Source: Lysobacterales bacterium (GTDB lineage Bacteria; Pseudomonadota; Gammaproteobacteria; Xanthomonadales; Marinicellaceae). Taken from it: 8,259 nucleotides of DNA. The stretch spans positions 1 to 8,259 of the forward strand of contig WGBZ01000118.1 in NCBI GenBank assembly GCA_015494035.1, read 5' to 3'. Position numbers and translations under genes: made by a program. The notes beneath the pieces are model-generated. The model made no database searches. It had not been told where the DNA came from and worked only from the letters and a program-made list of their open reading frames with translations. Shown one piece after another: positions 1-5,097 of the stretch. The number at the start of each line of letters is the position of its first letter. Within the stretch, counting starts at the first letter, position 1.

Positions 1-1764
1 ATCCAGGGTGACGCCAAGCACACCTCCTGGCGACGCGTGTGGCAGTTTGTGCGTCCCTACCGCTGGGTTTTGCTGCTGGCCGTGCTTGGCGTCACCCTGG
101 ATGCTGCGGTTCAGGGGGCTTTTGCCCTGTTGTTGCAACACATTCTTGACGATGTGTTCGGGCGTCATGACCCATTTTATATCCGCGTCATTCCCTGGGC
201 CATTGTTGGCTTGTTTCTGCTGCGCGGAATCGGCAACTATATAGGCACCTATGGCGTCAACTGGGTCGGGCGGCGGGTCATTATGGACATTCGTGACCGG
301 GTTTTTCGCAAATACCTGAGCTTGCCAGCGCATTTTTTTGACAGCCACCCGGCGGCCAACCTGATGGCGCGCATGACTTTTGATATCGAACAGATGTCGC
401 TGGGGGTTTCGCGTGCCGTCATTGTTATCGCGCGGGATTTTCTGACCATTGTGTTTCTGCTGGCGGTCATGTTCTACCAAAGCGTGCAGTTGACCCTGAT
501 TGTGTTTGCCATCGTGCCGCTGGTGGCCTGGATTATTGCTTATGTCAACAAACGCTTCCGACAGATTTCTCACCGCATTCAGCAATCGGTTTCCGGGGTC
601 AGCGAAGTGGTCGATGAGGTGGTTCGAGGCCAAAAGGAAGTGCGCATTTATGGCGGGCAGGACGAAGAACTGGCCCGTTTCAACTGCGTCAACAACGATA
701 ATCGCCGCTTTAATCTCAAAGTGGCTTCGATTCAGGCTGCTTCGTCTTCGCTGGTGCAGTTTCTGGCTGCCTGCGCACTGGCGGTGATCATTTACTTTGC
801 CACGCGACCGGGCCAGATAGATCAGATCACCCCCGGTGCCTTTATGTCTTTCATCTCAGCCATGCTGGCCCTGATTCCGCCCTTGAAACGCCTCTCGGAT
901 ATCAGCTCCACCGTGCAGCGTACCCTCGCTGCGGCCGACAGCGTTTTCTACATTCTGGATCAGGAATCGGAAAAAGACAGTGGCCAGAAAATCCTGGCCG
1001 ACAATAAACTGGATCTACGCTTTGAAGGCGTTACCCTGGATTACCCGGACGGCACCCAGGCGCTGCGGGGTGTGGACCTGGCAGTGCCGGCCGGCTCGGT
1101 GGTAGCACTGGTGGGTCAATCAGGCAGTGGCAAGTCTTCTCTGGTCAGTCTGGTGCCACGGTTCTACGACCCCAGCAGCGGTCGGGTGTTGATCAATGAC
1201 AGCGACATCCGTGAGTATCGCCTTGACAGCCTGCGGGATCGCATGGCCTATGTGGGACAGAATGTGGTTCTATTCAATGACACCGTGGCCAATAACATTG
1301 CCTACGGCAGTGGCAAACACACGCCTGAGGCCATTCGTGAAGCCGCAAGAAAGGCCAATGCACTGGAATTTATCGAGGCGCTGCCTAAAGGGTTTGAAAC
1401 CGCCATTGGCGAAAATGGCGCCCGCCTTTCGGGGGGGCAGCGACAACGCCTGGCCATTGCCCGGGCGATTCTGAAAGACGCCCCGATTCTGATTCTTGAT
1501 GAAGCCACCTCCGCCCTGGACACGCGCTCGGAACGGGCCATTCAGGACGCTTTGCAGCAGGTGATGAAAAACCGCACCACGTTGGTGGTCGCGCACCGGC
1601 TTTCCACCATTGAAAATGCCGACAAGGTGGTGGTGTTTGATGCCGGGCGCGTGGCTGAACAGGGCACGCATGCGGACCTGGTCAGTCAGGGTGGGTTGTA
1701 TGCGCAACTGCATGCCTTGCAACGTGCCCAGGCACCAGCCAACCACGCACAGGAGCCGCATTGA
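1..1764 (+). CDS. msbA: Lipid A export ABC transporter MsbA (5' end outside window)
   Basis: This is an inner-membrane ATP-binding/permease half-transporter that, as a homodimer, flips core-lipid A to the periplasmic leaflet. The frame is open to the first base of the window, so the true start lies upstream; a GTG at 37 is in frame, but the preceding codons (ending HTSWRR) look like genuine MsbA N-terminus. The 587 visible residues fit the family length of about 580. Residues 1 to about 320 are hydrophobic and match a six-helix ABC exporter membrane domain. The nucleotide-binding domain follows, with Walker A GQSGSGKSS (372-380), a Q-loop in YVGQNVV, signature LSGGQRQR (from 476), Walker B ILILDE (D500, catalytic E501), D-loop SALD and switch histidine H532 in VAHRLS. 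Its TGA shares one base with the lpxK ATG. Immediate coupling to lpxK and kdsB favours MsbA over a generic multidrug exporter. A G7 run (1431-1437) encodes part of the signature motif. Confidence 0.95.
   Translation: MQGDAKHTSWRRVWQFVRPYRWVLLLAVLGVTLDAAVQGAFALLLQHILDDVFGRHDPFYIRVIPWAIVGLFLLRGIGNYIGTYGVNWVGRRVIMDIRDRVFRKYLSLPAHFFDSHPAANLMARMTFDIEQMSLGVSRAVIVIARDFLTIVFLLAVMFYQSVQLTLIVFAIVPLVAWIIAYVNKRFRQISHRIQQSVSGVSEVVDEVVRGQKEVRIYGGQDEELARFNCVNNDNRRFNLKVASIQAASSSLVQFLAACALAVIIYFATRPGQIDQITPGAFMSFISAMLALIPPLKRLSDISSTVQRTLAAADSVFYILDQESEKDSGQKILADNKLDLRFEGVTLDYPDGTQALRGVDLAVPAGSVVALVGQSGSGKSSLVSLVPRFYDPSSGRVLINDSDIREYRLDSLRDRMAYVGQNVVLFNDTVANNIAYGSGKHTPEAIREAARKANALEFIEALPKGFETAIGENGARLSGGQRQRLAIARAILKDAPILILDEATSALDTRSERAIQDALQQVMKNRTTLVVAHRLSTIENADKVVVFDAGRVAEQGTHADLVSQGGLYAQLHALQRAQAPANHAQEPH
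1751..1755 (+). promoter_or_regulatory. Ribosome binding site of lpxK
   Basis: AGGAG lies inside the last codons of msbA, 8 nt before the ATG at 1764 and only 5 nt before an in-frame TTG at 1761. The spacing and the codon favour the ATG. The site being within msbA supports coupled translation. Confidence 0.7.
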
Positions 1765-2849
1765 TGAAAGCTTCTGGAAAAACGGCCATGACCTCAGTCG
1801 GCAAGCAGCAACGCGAACAGCGCTTCAAGGCCATCTGGTACGGGGATCAGCCGCCTGCGGCCTGGATGCAGCTGGCCGAAAAGGTGTTTGCGGTGGCCAT
1901 AGGCGTGCGGCAAAAACTCTATCGATCCGGCCTGCTGCCTGCGTATGAATCGCGCGTGCCGGTGATTGTGGTGGGCAATATCACCGCCGGGGGCACCGGC
2001 AAAACCCCGTTTGTTATCTGGCTGGTGCAATACCTCAAGCAGCGTGGCCTTCGGCCCGGCGTGGTATCACGGGGTTACGGGGGTGTGCGCAAGGTGGAAC
2101 CCATGCAGGTGACGCCCAACTCCAGTGCGCAGGCCAGCGGCGATGAAGCCCTGCTGATTGCCAAACGCACCGGCGTGCCGGTGGTGGTGGGCAAGAAGCG
2201 TGCCCGGGCCGCTCAGAAACTGGTGGCCGATCACCCCGTCAATGTGATCGTCTCCGACGATGGTCTGCAGCATTACGCGCTGAAGCGGGACGTGGAAATC
2301 GCGCTCATTGACAGCCAGCTGCAACTGGGCAACGGACACCTGTTGCCCGCCGGGCCACTGCGTGAGCCACGAGAGCGGCTGGAGACGGTAGACATGATTA
2401 TTTGCAAGGGCGAGTGCGAAGGCGGCCATTATTTTGAAGCCACATTGTGTGACGCCTGGAAGCTGACTCAGCCTGGCAGCACGCGCTCTCTGAAAGATTT
2501 TATTGGCCAACCGGTGAATGCCCTGGCCGGCATTGCCCAGCCAGAGCATTTTTTTCGCTTGCTGGCCGAGCAGGGCGTGGCAGCCTTCAAACACCCGTTG
2601 GCCGATCACCACGACTTGAGTCCGTCTGATTTTGACATGGGCAATGAGTACCCGATTTTGATCACGGAAAAAGACGCGGTTAAATGTGAGGCACTGGACG
2701 GCCCGTGGAAAGACCGGGTGTGGGTGGTGCCCATGACCTTGGCGGTGCCTGAAAAAACCCGTCAGGCCATTGGTCACTGCCTGGACAAAAAACTCAAGCA
2801 ATCACGTTATCGCAGTGGTGGCGTTTCAGGAGCAAAAAGCCATGGCTGA
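1764..2849 (+). CDS. lpxK: Tetraacyldisaccharide 4'-kinase LpxK
   Basis: LpxK is a membrane-associated kinase that phosphorylates the 4' position of tetraacyldisaccharide-1-phosphate, giving lipid IVA in the Raetz pathway. From the ATG at 1764 the protein has 361 residues, somewhat longer than the 328 of E. coli LpxK, largely through an N-terminal extension. Visible motifs are the P-loop GNITAGGTGKT (71-81), SRGYGG (102-107), GDEA (127-129 region), the DDGLQHY signature (165-171), GPLREP (197-202) and TEKDAVK (301-307). The N-terminal segment around 30-60 fits the amphipathic membrane-binding helix of the family. The start is chosen by the AGGAG 8 nt upstream; an in-frame ATG at 1788 is a weaker alternative with no good ribosome site. 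It overlaps msbA by one base and kdsB by eight, so the three are expressed together. The small Trm112/YcaR-type gene often found between lpxK and kdsB is absent. Confidence 0.96.
   Translation: MKASGKTAMTSVGKQQREQRFKAIWYGDQPPAAWMQLAEKVFAVAIGVRQKLYRSGLLPAYESRVPVIVVGNITAGGTGKTPFVIWLVQYLKQRGLRPGVVSRGYGGVRKVEPMQVTPNSSAQASGDEALLIAKRTGVPVVVGKKRARAAQKLVADHPVNVIVSDDGLQHYALKRDVEIALIDSQLQLGNGHLLPAGPLREPRERLETVDMIICKGECEGGHYFEATLCDAWKLTQPGSTRSLKDFIGQPVNALAGIAQPEHFFRLLAEQGVAAFKHPLADHHDLSPSDFDMGNEYPILITEKDAVKCEALDGPWKDRVWVVPMTLAVPEKTRQAIGHCLDKKLKQSRYRSGGVSGAKSHG
2828..2832 (+). promoter_or_regulatory. Ribosome binding site of kdsB
   Basis: AGGAG sits inside the 3' end of lpxK, 9 nt before the ATG at 2842. 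It rejects the longer reading from 2770, which would add 24 residues unlike any KdsB N-terminus. Confidence 0.75.
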
Positions 2850-3642
2850 AAACCCCAGTCACTCAGATTTTGTGGTTTGCATTCCTGCCCGATATCACTC
2901 CAGTCGTCTGCCGGGCAAGCCGTTGATTGAAATGGCAGGCAAACCGCTGATTGCCTGGGCGCTGGCCTCGGCCGAAAAACTGCCGGCGCGGGAGTGTGTG
3001 GTGGCCACCGATGATGCACGTATACAACACTGTGTGCAGTCGTTGGGACATCATGCTGTCTTGACCGACCCGAGCCATGCCACAGGCACCGACCGGCTGG
3101 CTGAAACGGCGAAACTGTGCGATTGGGATGATGACACCATCGTGCTGAATTATCAGGGCGACGAGCCGCTGGTGCCTGCGGCCAATGCGCTGGCGGTGAT
3201 TGAGGCCTTGCGCCAGCACCCGTCTGCCAGTGTTGCCACGCTCTATCAAACCATCGAAATGACCGAGGCCGTGTTTGACCCCAATGTGGTCAAAGTGGTT
3301 GTGGATGACCACGACCGCGCCCTGTATTTTAGCCGTGCACCCATTCCCTGGGACAGAAGCCACTGGAGCACAGTCAATAAAAGTCCCGCTCAACCCATTG
3401 CAAAAGGGCACTACAAACACCATATTGGTCTGTATGCCTATCGGGTGGGCTTTCTCAAGCGGTTTGCGCTGGCTCCGGAAGCGCCGCTGGAAGCACTGGA
3501 ATCATTGGAGCAGTTACGCGCCTTGCAAATGGGTGAAACCATTATTGCGGTGCCAGCGCCACAGGCCATGCCGCATGGCATCGACACACCCGAAGACGTT
3601 AAACGTTTCGAAGAATACTTGAAAAACAGGGAGACTCCATGA
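2842..3642 (+). CDS. kdsB: 3-deoxy-manno-octulosonate cytidylyltransferase (CMP-Kdo synthetase)
   Basis: This soluble cytoplasmic enzyme couples CTP and Kdo to CMP-Kdo plus pyrophosphate, the donor used by the Kdo transferase on lipid IVA. The 266-residue product is a little longer than the 248 of E. coli KdsB. Family motifs occur in order: the nucleotide-binding loop IPARYHSSRLPGKPL (14-28), VATDDARI (54-61), TGTDRLAE (81-88), NYQGDEPLVP (103-112) with the Mg-binding aspartate, YFSRAPIPW (162-170), HIGLYAYR (194-201), PLEALESLEQLRAL (215-228) and GIDTPEDV (246-253). The ATG at 2842 is supported by AGGAG and places the conserved VVCIPARY close to the N-terminus, as in the family. It starts 8 nt inside lpxK, and its TGA overlaps the next gene's ATG (ATGA). 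A loop at about 171-190 (HWSTVNKSPAQPIAKGH) looks longer than usual and may explain part of the extra length. Confidence 0.96.
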   Translation: MAENPSHSDFVVCIPARYHSSRLPGKPLIEMAGKPLIAWALASAEKLPARECVVATDDARIQHCVQSLGHHAVLTDPSHATGTDRLAETAKLCDWDDDTIVLNYQGDEPLVPAANALAVIEALRQHPSASVATLYQTIEMTEAVFDPNVVKVVVDDHDRALYFSRAPIPWDRSHWSTVNKSPAQPIAKGHYKHHIGLYAYRVGFLKRFALAPEAPLEALESLEQLRALQMGETIIAVPAPQAMPHGIDTPEDVKRFEEYLKNRETP

Positions 3643-4112
3643 AAAAGATTTTGTTTGTGTGCATGGGCAACATATGCCGTTCGCCCACGGCACAGGGCGT
3701 TTTTGAGAAAAAACTGGCCGAACACGGCCTGACCGGGAAGTATCTGGCAGATTCTGCCGGCACTCACAGCTATCATGTGGGCAGCCCGCCAGACCGGCGT
3801 GCCGTAGAAGCAGCCGCTCGTCGCGGTATTGATATTAGTCACCAGCGCGCCAGGCAAGTGACCCCCGCTGATTTTGACGTGTTTGATTTGCTGGTGGCCA
3901 TGGACAACAGCAATTATCGCGACTTGCTGGGCATGTGTGACGAAACGGCCATCGACAAAGTGCATCGCATGATGGATTTTGCTCGCAACAAGCTGTTTGA
4001 CGAAGTGCCAGACCCGTATTACGGCGGCGAACACGGCTTCGACCGGGTGCTGGATTTGCTGGAAGACGCCTGCGAAGGACTGATTTTCCAATTAGAACAA
4101 AAACGGCCTTGA
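3639..4112 (+). CDS. Low-molecular-weight protein tyrosine phosphatase
   Basis: The 157-residue product has the LMW-PTP length and fold signature. The N-terminal P-loop CMGNICRS gives nucleophile C8, the CX5R arginine R14 and S15; the general acid is D125 in the late PDPYYGG motif. Enzymes of this family remove phosphate from protein tyrosine; bacterial members (Wzb, PtpA) often act on tyrosine kinases controlling polysaccharide export, though no partner kinase is visible here. The start overlaps the kdsB stop as ATGA, with an AGGGAG ribosome site at 3628-3633 (5 nt spacing), so it is the last gene of the lipid A/Kdo operon. I recall an LMW-PTP after kdsB in other gammaproteobacteria such as Pseudomonas, so the position looks conserved. 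An arsenate reductase of the same fold is less likely, because the PDPYYGG loop is typical of the phosphatases. The substrate is unknown. Confidence 0.93.
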   Translation: MKKILFVCMGNICRSPTAQGVFEKKLAEHGLTGKYLADSAGTHSYHVGSPPDRRAVEAAARRGIDISHQRARQVTPADFDVFDLLVAMDNSNYRDLLGMCDETAIDKVHRMMDFARNKLFDEVPDPYYGGEHGFDRVLDLLEDACEGLIFQLEQKRP

Positions 4113-4137
4113 GCTTTGAATTATTTTCCAGTATCAT
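4109..4137 (+). promoter_or_regulatory. Likely sigma-70 promoter of the tRNA-Ser unit
   Basis: A -35-like TTGAGC (4109-4114) and a -10-like TATCAT (4132-4137, five of six consensus bases) are separated by exactly 17 nt. Transcription would start near 4144, about 43 nt before the mature tRNA-Ser. The -35 overlaps the phosphatase stop codon. No intrinsic terminator is visible between the phosphatase and the tRNA, so read-through from the operon is also possible. The rest of 4113-4186 holds only an A-rich leader. Confidence 0.5.
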
Positions 4138-4186
4138 GCGCATCCTGTTGAGGCCACAGGCCAGAAACAGAAAAAGAAACAACACC

Positions 4187-4277
4187 GGTGAGGTGTCCGA
4201 GCGGTTGAAGGAGCACGCCTGGAAAGTGTGTATACGTTAATAGCGTATCGAGGGTTCGAATCCCTCCCTCACCGCCA
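4187..4277 (+). tRNA. tRNA-Ser (anticodon GGA)
   Basis: This is a 91-nt class II tRNA with encoded CCA. The acceptor strands GGTGAGG (4187-4193) and CCTCACC (4267-4273) pair perfectly, with discriminator G4274. The anticodon loop CTGGAAA carries GGA at 4221-4223, read as serine UCC/UCU. A long variable arm (ATACG and CGTAT around TTAATAG) is typical of tRNA-Ser. The T-arm is GAGGG-TTCGAAT-CCCTC (4250-4266). The sequence is nearly that of E. coli tRNA-Ser(GGA). Its last 17 nt are repeated 182 nt downstream. Confidence 0.98.
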
Positions 4278-4324
4278 TATTTTCAGATTTTTCCCACAGG
4301 TGTTCGGTGGGAAAGACGTAACAA
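4261..4324 (+). repeat. 64-nt direct repeat, copy 1 (tRNA-Ser 3' end plus trailer)
   Basis: The unit begins with the last 17 nt of tRNA-Ser, including CCA, and continues for 47 nt into the trailer. It matches copy 2 at 4443-4506 with three substitutions (4287, 4300, 4320) and no gaps, a period of 182 nt. The trailer part contains a hairpin with an 8-bp perfect stem, TTTCCCAC (4290-4297) and GTGGGAAA (4307-4314), around a 9-nt loop. No T-run follows it, so it is not an ordinary terminator; a role in 3' processing or stability of the precursor is possible. Confidence 0.92.
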
Positions 4325-4336
4325 GAGGAAAGGCCA

Positions 4337-4358
4337 TCAGGGAGGGTGAGAACCCTCG
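4337..4358 (-). repeat. Inverted partial copy of the tRNA-Ser T-arm and acceptor strand
   Basis: These 22 nt match the reverse complement of tRNA-Ser 4249-4271 at 19 positions with three mismatches and a one-base gap. The identical blocks are AGGGAGGG (4339-4346) and GAACCCTCG (4350-4358). In the precursor transcript this stretch could pair with the tRNA's own T-arm and 3' acceptor strand. AGGGAGGG could instead pair with the CCCTCCCT runs of the second repeat copy at 4441-4451. Confidence 0.75.
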
Positions 4359-4431
4359 CGGTTCGACAAAATCGCCTGGAGCGATTTTGCACGACCGAAG
4401 GTCGGCCCGTAGGGCGGAGGGCAGGACGCCC
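4350..4431 (+). other. Chain of five short hairpins between the tRNA-Ser repeats
   Basis: Five adjacent inverted repeats can be read directly: GAACC/GGTTC (4350-4354, 4360-4364), CAAAATCGC/GCGATTTTG (4367-4375, 4381-4389, loop CTGGA), CGACC/GGTCG (4392-4396, 4400-4404, loop GAA), GCCC/GGGC (4405-4408, 4412-4415) and GGGC/GCCC (4419-4422, 4428-4431, loop AGGAC). Such density suggests a folded RNA spacer or a palindromic REP-like element rather than coding sequence. I see no credible gene here: the plus-strand frame that crosses it begins inside tRNA-Ser and has no convincing start. Confidence 0.7.
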
Positions 4432-4442
4432 GGAGTCATCCC

Positions 4443-4506
4443 TCCCTCCCTCACCGCCATATTTTCAGGTTTTTCCCACAGTTGTTCGGTGGGAAAGACG
4501 TGACAA
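4443..4506 (+). repeat. 64-nt direct repeat, copy 2 (isolated tRNA-Ser 3' end plus trailer)
   Basis: This copy carries the 17-nt tRNA-Ser 3' end with CCA (to 4459) but no tRNA body in front of it; it is preceded by a further CCCTCC-type run from 4440. The hairpin of copy 1 is kept (4472-4479 with 4489-4496), and two of the three substitutions fall in the spacer and the loop, leaving the stem intact. No third copy follows: similarity stops after 4506. Confidence 0.92.
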
Positions 4507-4511
4507 AATAA

Positions 4512-4544
4512 CATCAAACTCGGCCAGGACGCCGATGTTTGTCA
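4512..4544 (+). repeat. Palindromic direct repeat, copy A
   Basis: This 33-nt unit is almost identical to 4628-4661 (one substitution and one inserted base, period 116 nt). It is itself an imperfect palindrome: CAAAC-TCGGC pairs with GCCGA-T-GTTTG, with one bulged base and the loop CAGGAC. It lies 5 nt beyond the tRNA-Ser trailer repeat. Confidence 0.85.
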
Positions 4545-4574
4545 GGCTTTTAGCCAGTCCATGGATGGCTGGCC

Positions 4575-4594
4575 CGGAATTCGGCAGAATTCCG
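4575..4594 (+). other. Perfect 8-bp hairpin in the tRNA-Val leader
   Basis: CGGAATTC (4575-4582) and GAATTCCG (4587-4594) form a perfect stem around a GGCA tetraloop. It is flanked by weaker inverted repeats, AGCCA/TGGCT (4552-4556, 4566-4570) and AAGAG/CTCTT further on, so the whole span between the two palindromic repeats could fold. No T-run follows, which argues against a terminator. Confidence 0.6.
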
Positions 4595-4627
4595 TGAGAA
4601 GAGACGGGCGTGTACCGGCTCTTCGAC

Positions 4628-4661
4628 CATCAAACTCGGCCAGGATGGCCGATGTTTGTCA
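4628..4661 (+). repeat. Palindromic direct repeat, copy B
   Basis: This 34-nt copy ends 6 nt before tRNA-Val. The stem is CAAAC-TCGGCC with GGCCGA-T-GTTTG and the loop AGGAT. The base inserted relative to copy A (T4645/G4646 region) lengthens the stem by one pair, so hairpin form is kept despite the sequence change. Its position directly before the mature 5' end suggests that it belongs to the tRNA-Val precursor. I see no convincing separate promoter for tRNA-Val in 4507-4667; it may be transcribed from the tRNA-Ser promoter. Confidence 0.85.
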
Positions 4662-4667
4662 TCAACT

Positions 4668-4743
4668 GGGTGCTTAGCTCAGCTGGGAGAGCATCGCCCT
4701 TACAAGGCGAGGGTCGCAGGTTCGATCCCTGCAGCACCCACCA
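4668..4743 (+). tRNA. tRNA-Val (anticodon UAC)
   Basis: This is a 76-nt tRNA with encoded CCA. The acceptor strands GGGTGCT and AGCACCC (4733-4739) pair perfectly and the discriminator is A4740. The anticodon stem is TCGCC/GGCGA and the loop CTTACAA gives TAC at 4701-4703. The T-loop TTCGATC is standard. It is close to E. coli tRNA-Val(UAC). Confidence 0.98.
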
Positions 4744-4822
4744 GTTATTGTTCCAGTGGAAGGTCATTCGTGGCCAACCACGGAATAAGCACAGGGAGGT
4801 CGTCAATGCGATTGCCCTTTGA

Positions 4823-4851
4823 TTGACATGTTTTTGCCATAACGGCATAAA
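4823..4851 (+). promoter_or_regulatory. Likely promoter of tRNA-Asp
   Basis: A perfect -35 TTGACA (4823-4828) is followed after 17 nt by CATAAA (4846-4851), four of six matches to the -10 consensus. The start would be near 4858, followed by a 55-nt leader to tRNA-Asp. The rest of the 171-nt spacer 4744-4914 contains one more short hairpin, CGTGG/CCACG at about 4769-4782, and no gene. Confidence 0.5.
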
Positions 4852-4860
4852 CCGTGTCGT

Positions 4861-4896
4861 ATCAGGCAGGTTTTTCAAGAAAACAACTTGCCTGAT
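4861..4896 (+). other. Stem-loop in the tRNA-Asp leader
   Basis: ATCAGGCA (4861-4868) pairs perfectly with TGCCTGAT (4889-4896). The stem can extend to 12 pairs through one G-U wobble and GTT/AAC, leaving a 12-nt loop. It begins close to the predicted transcription start and ends 18 nt before the mature tRNA, so it would form at the 5' end of the precursor, upstream of the RNase P site. No T-run follows. Confidence 0.6.
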
Positions 4897-4914
4897 TCAA
4901 AATTTAGTCTATCC

Positions 4915-4991
4915 GGAGCGGTAGTTCAGTTGGTTAGAATACCGGCCTGTCACGCCGGGGGTCGCGGGTTCGAGTCCCGTCCGCTCCGCCA
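4915..4991 (+). tRNA. tRNA-Asp (anticodon GUC)
   Basis: This is a 77-nt tRNA with encoded CCA. The acceptor strands GGAGCGG and CCGCTCC (4981-4987) pair perfectly and the discriminator is G4988. The anticodon stem is CCGGC/GCCGG and the loop CTGTCAC gives GTC at 4949-4951. The T-arm is CGGG-type with TTCGAGT. It is almost identical to E. coli tRNA-Asp. Confidence 0.98.
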
Positions 4992-4996
4992 TCATC

Positions 4997-5028
4997 AAAA
5001 GCCCTGTTGCTCGCAACGGGGCTTTTTT
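4997..5028 (+). terminator. Intrinsic terminator of the tRNA cluster
   Basis: AAAAGCCC pairs with GGGCTTTT, extended by a T-G pair and GTTG/CAAC around a CTCG loop, and ends in a run of six T (5023-5028). It begins 6 nt after the tRNA-Asp CCA end and closes the tRNA transcription unit. Confidence 0.93.
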
Positions 5029-5097
5029 ATGGATATCTTTTCGCCTAGTCAAAATCGGTTTACTATCTATTGCTTTCCTTTACCAAGCGTGAACAAC

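Noticed and set aside
2067..2801. Long minus-strand open frame opposite lpxK (244 codons), and similar ones opposite kdsB and the phosphatase
   Set aside because: These are antisense shadows of strongly supported genes; they have no recognisable domains and a histidine/glutamine/glycine-rich composition typical of reversed GC-rich coding DNA.
2770..2841. 24-residue N-terminal extension of KdsB
   Set aside because: It would start within lpxK at a GTG without a ribosome site, while the ATG at 2842 has AGGAG at good spacing.
4290..4314. Hairpin after tRNA-Ser as an intrinsic terminator
   Set aside because: The stem is preceded by T and followed by AAAG/GACGT, so the required 3' T-run is absent on the plus strand; read on the minus strand it is followed by A residues.
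4261..4459. tRNA 3' end repeat as attL/attR of an integrated island
   Set aside because: The repeat of a tRNA 3' end is typical of integrase sites, but only 182 nt separate the copies, no integrase or cargo lies between, and homology extends 47 nt beyond the tRNA. At most it could be a relic.
4228..4503. Plus-strand open frame across tRNA-Ser and the repeats, considered as a Tpr-like small protein
   Set aside because: It begins inside the tRNA, lacks a ribosome site, and is open because of GC-rich repeats. The protein does not resemble a protamine-like product.
4269..4517. Minus-strand open frame across the repeat region
   Set aside because: Its near-identical N- and C-terminal segments simply reflect the 64-nt direct repeat. 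No ribosome site or family match is evident.
4512..4661. CRISPR array
   Set aside because: There are only two copies, with an 83-nt structured spacer, no cas genes and a tRNA immediately adjacent.
4888..5097. Longer N-terminus for the glyoxalase gene
   Set aside because: The frame runs back through tRNA-Asp and its terminator. The family N-terminus MxxLHTM is met exactly at 5098.
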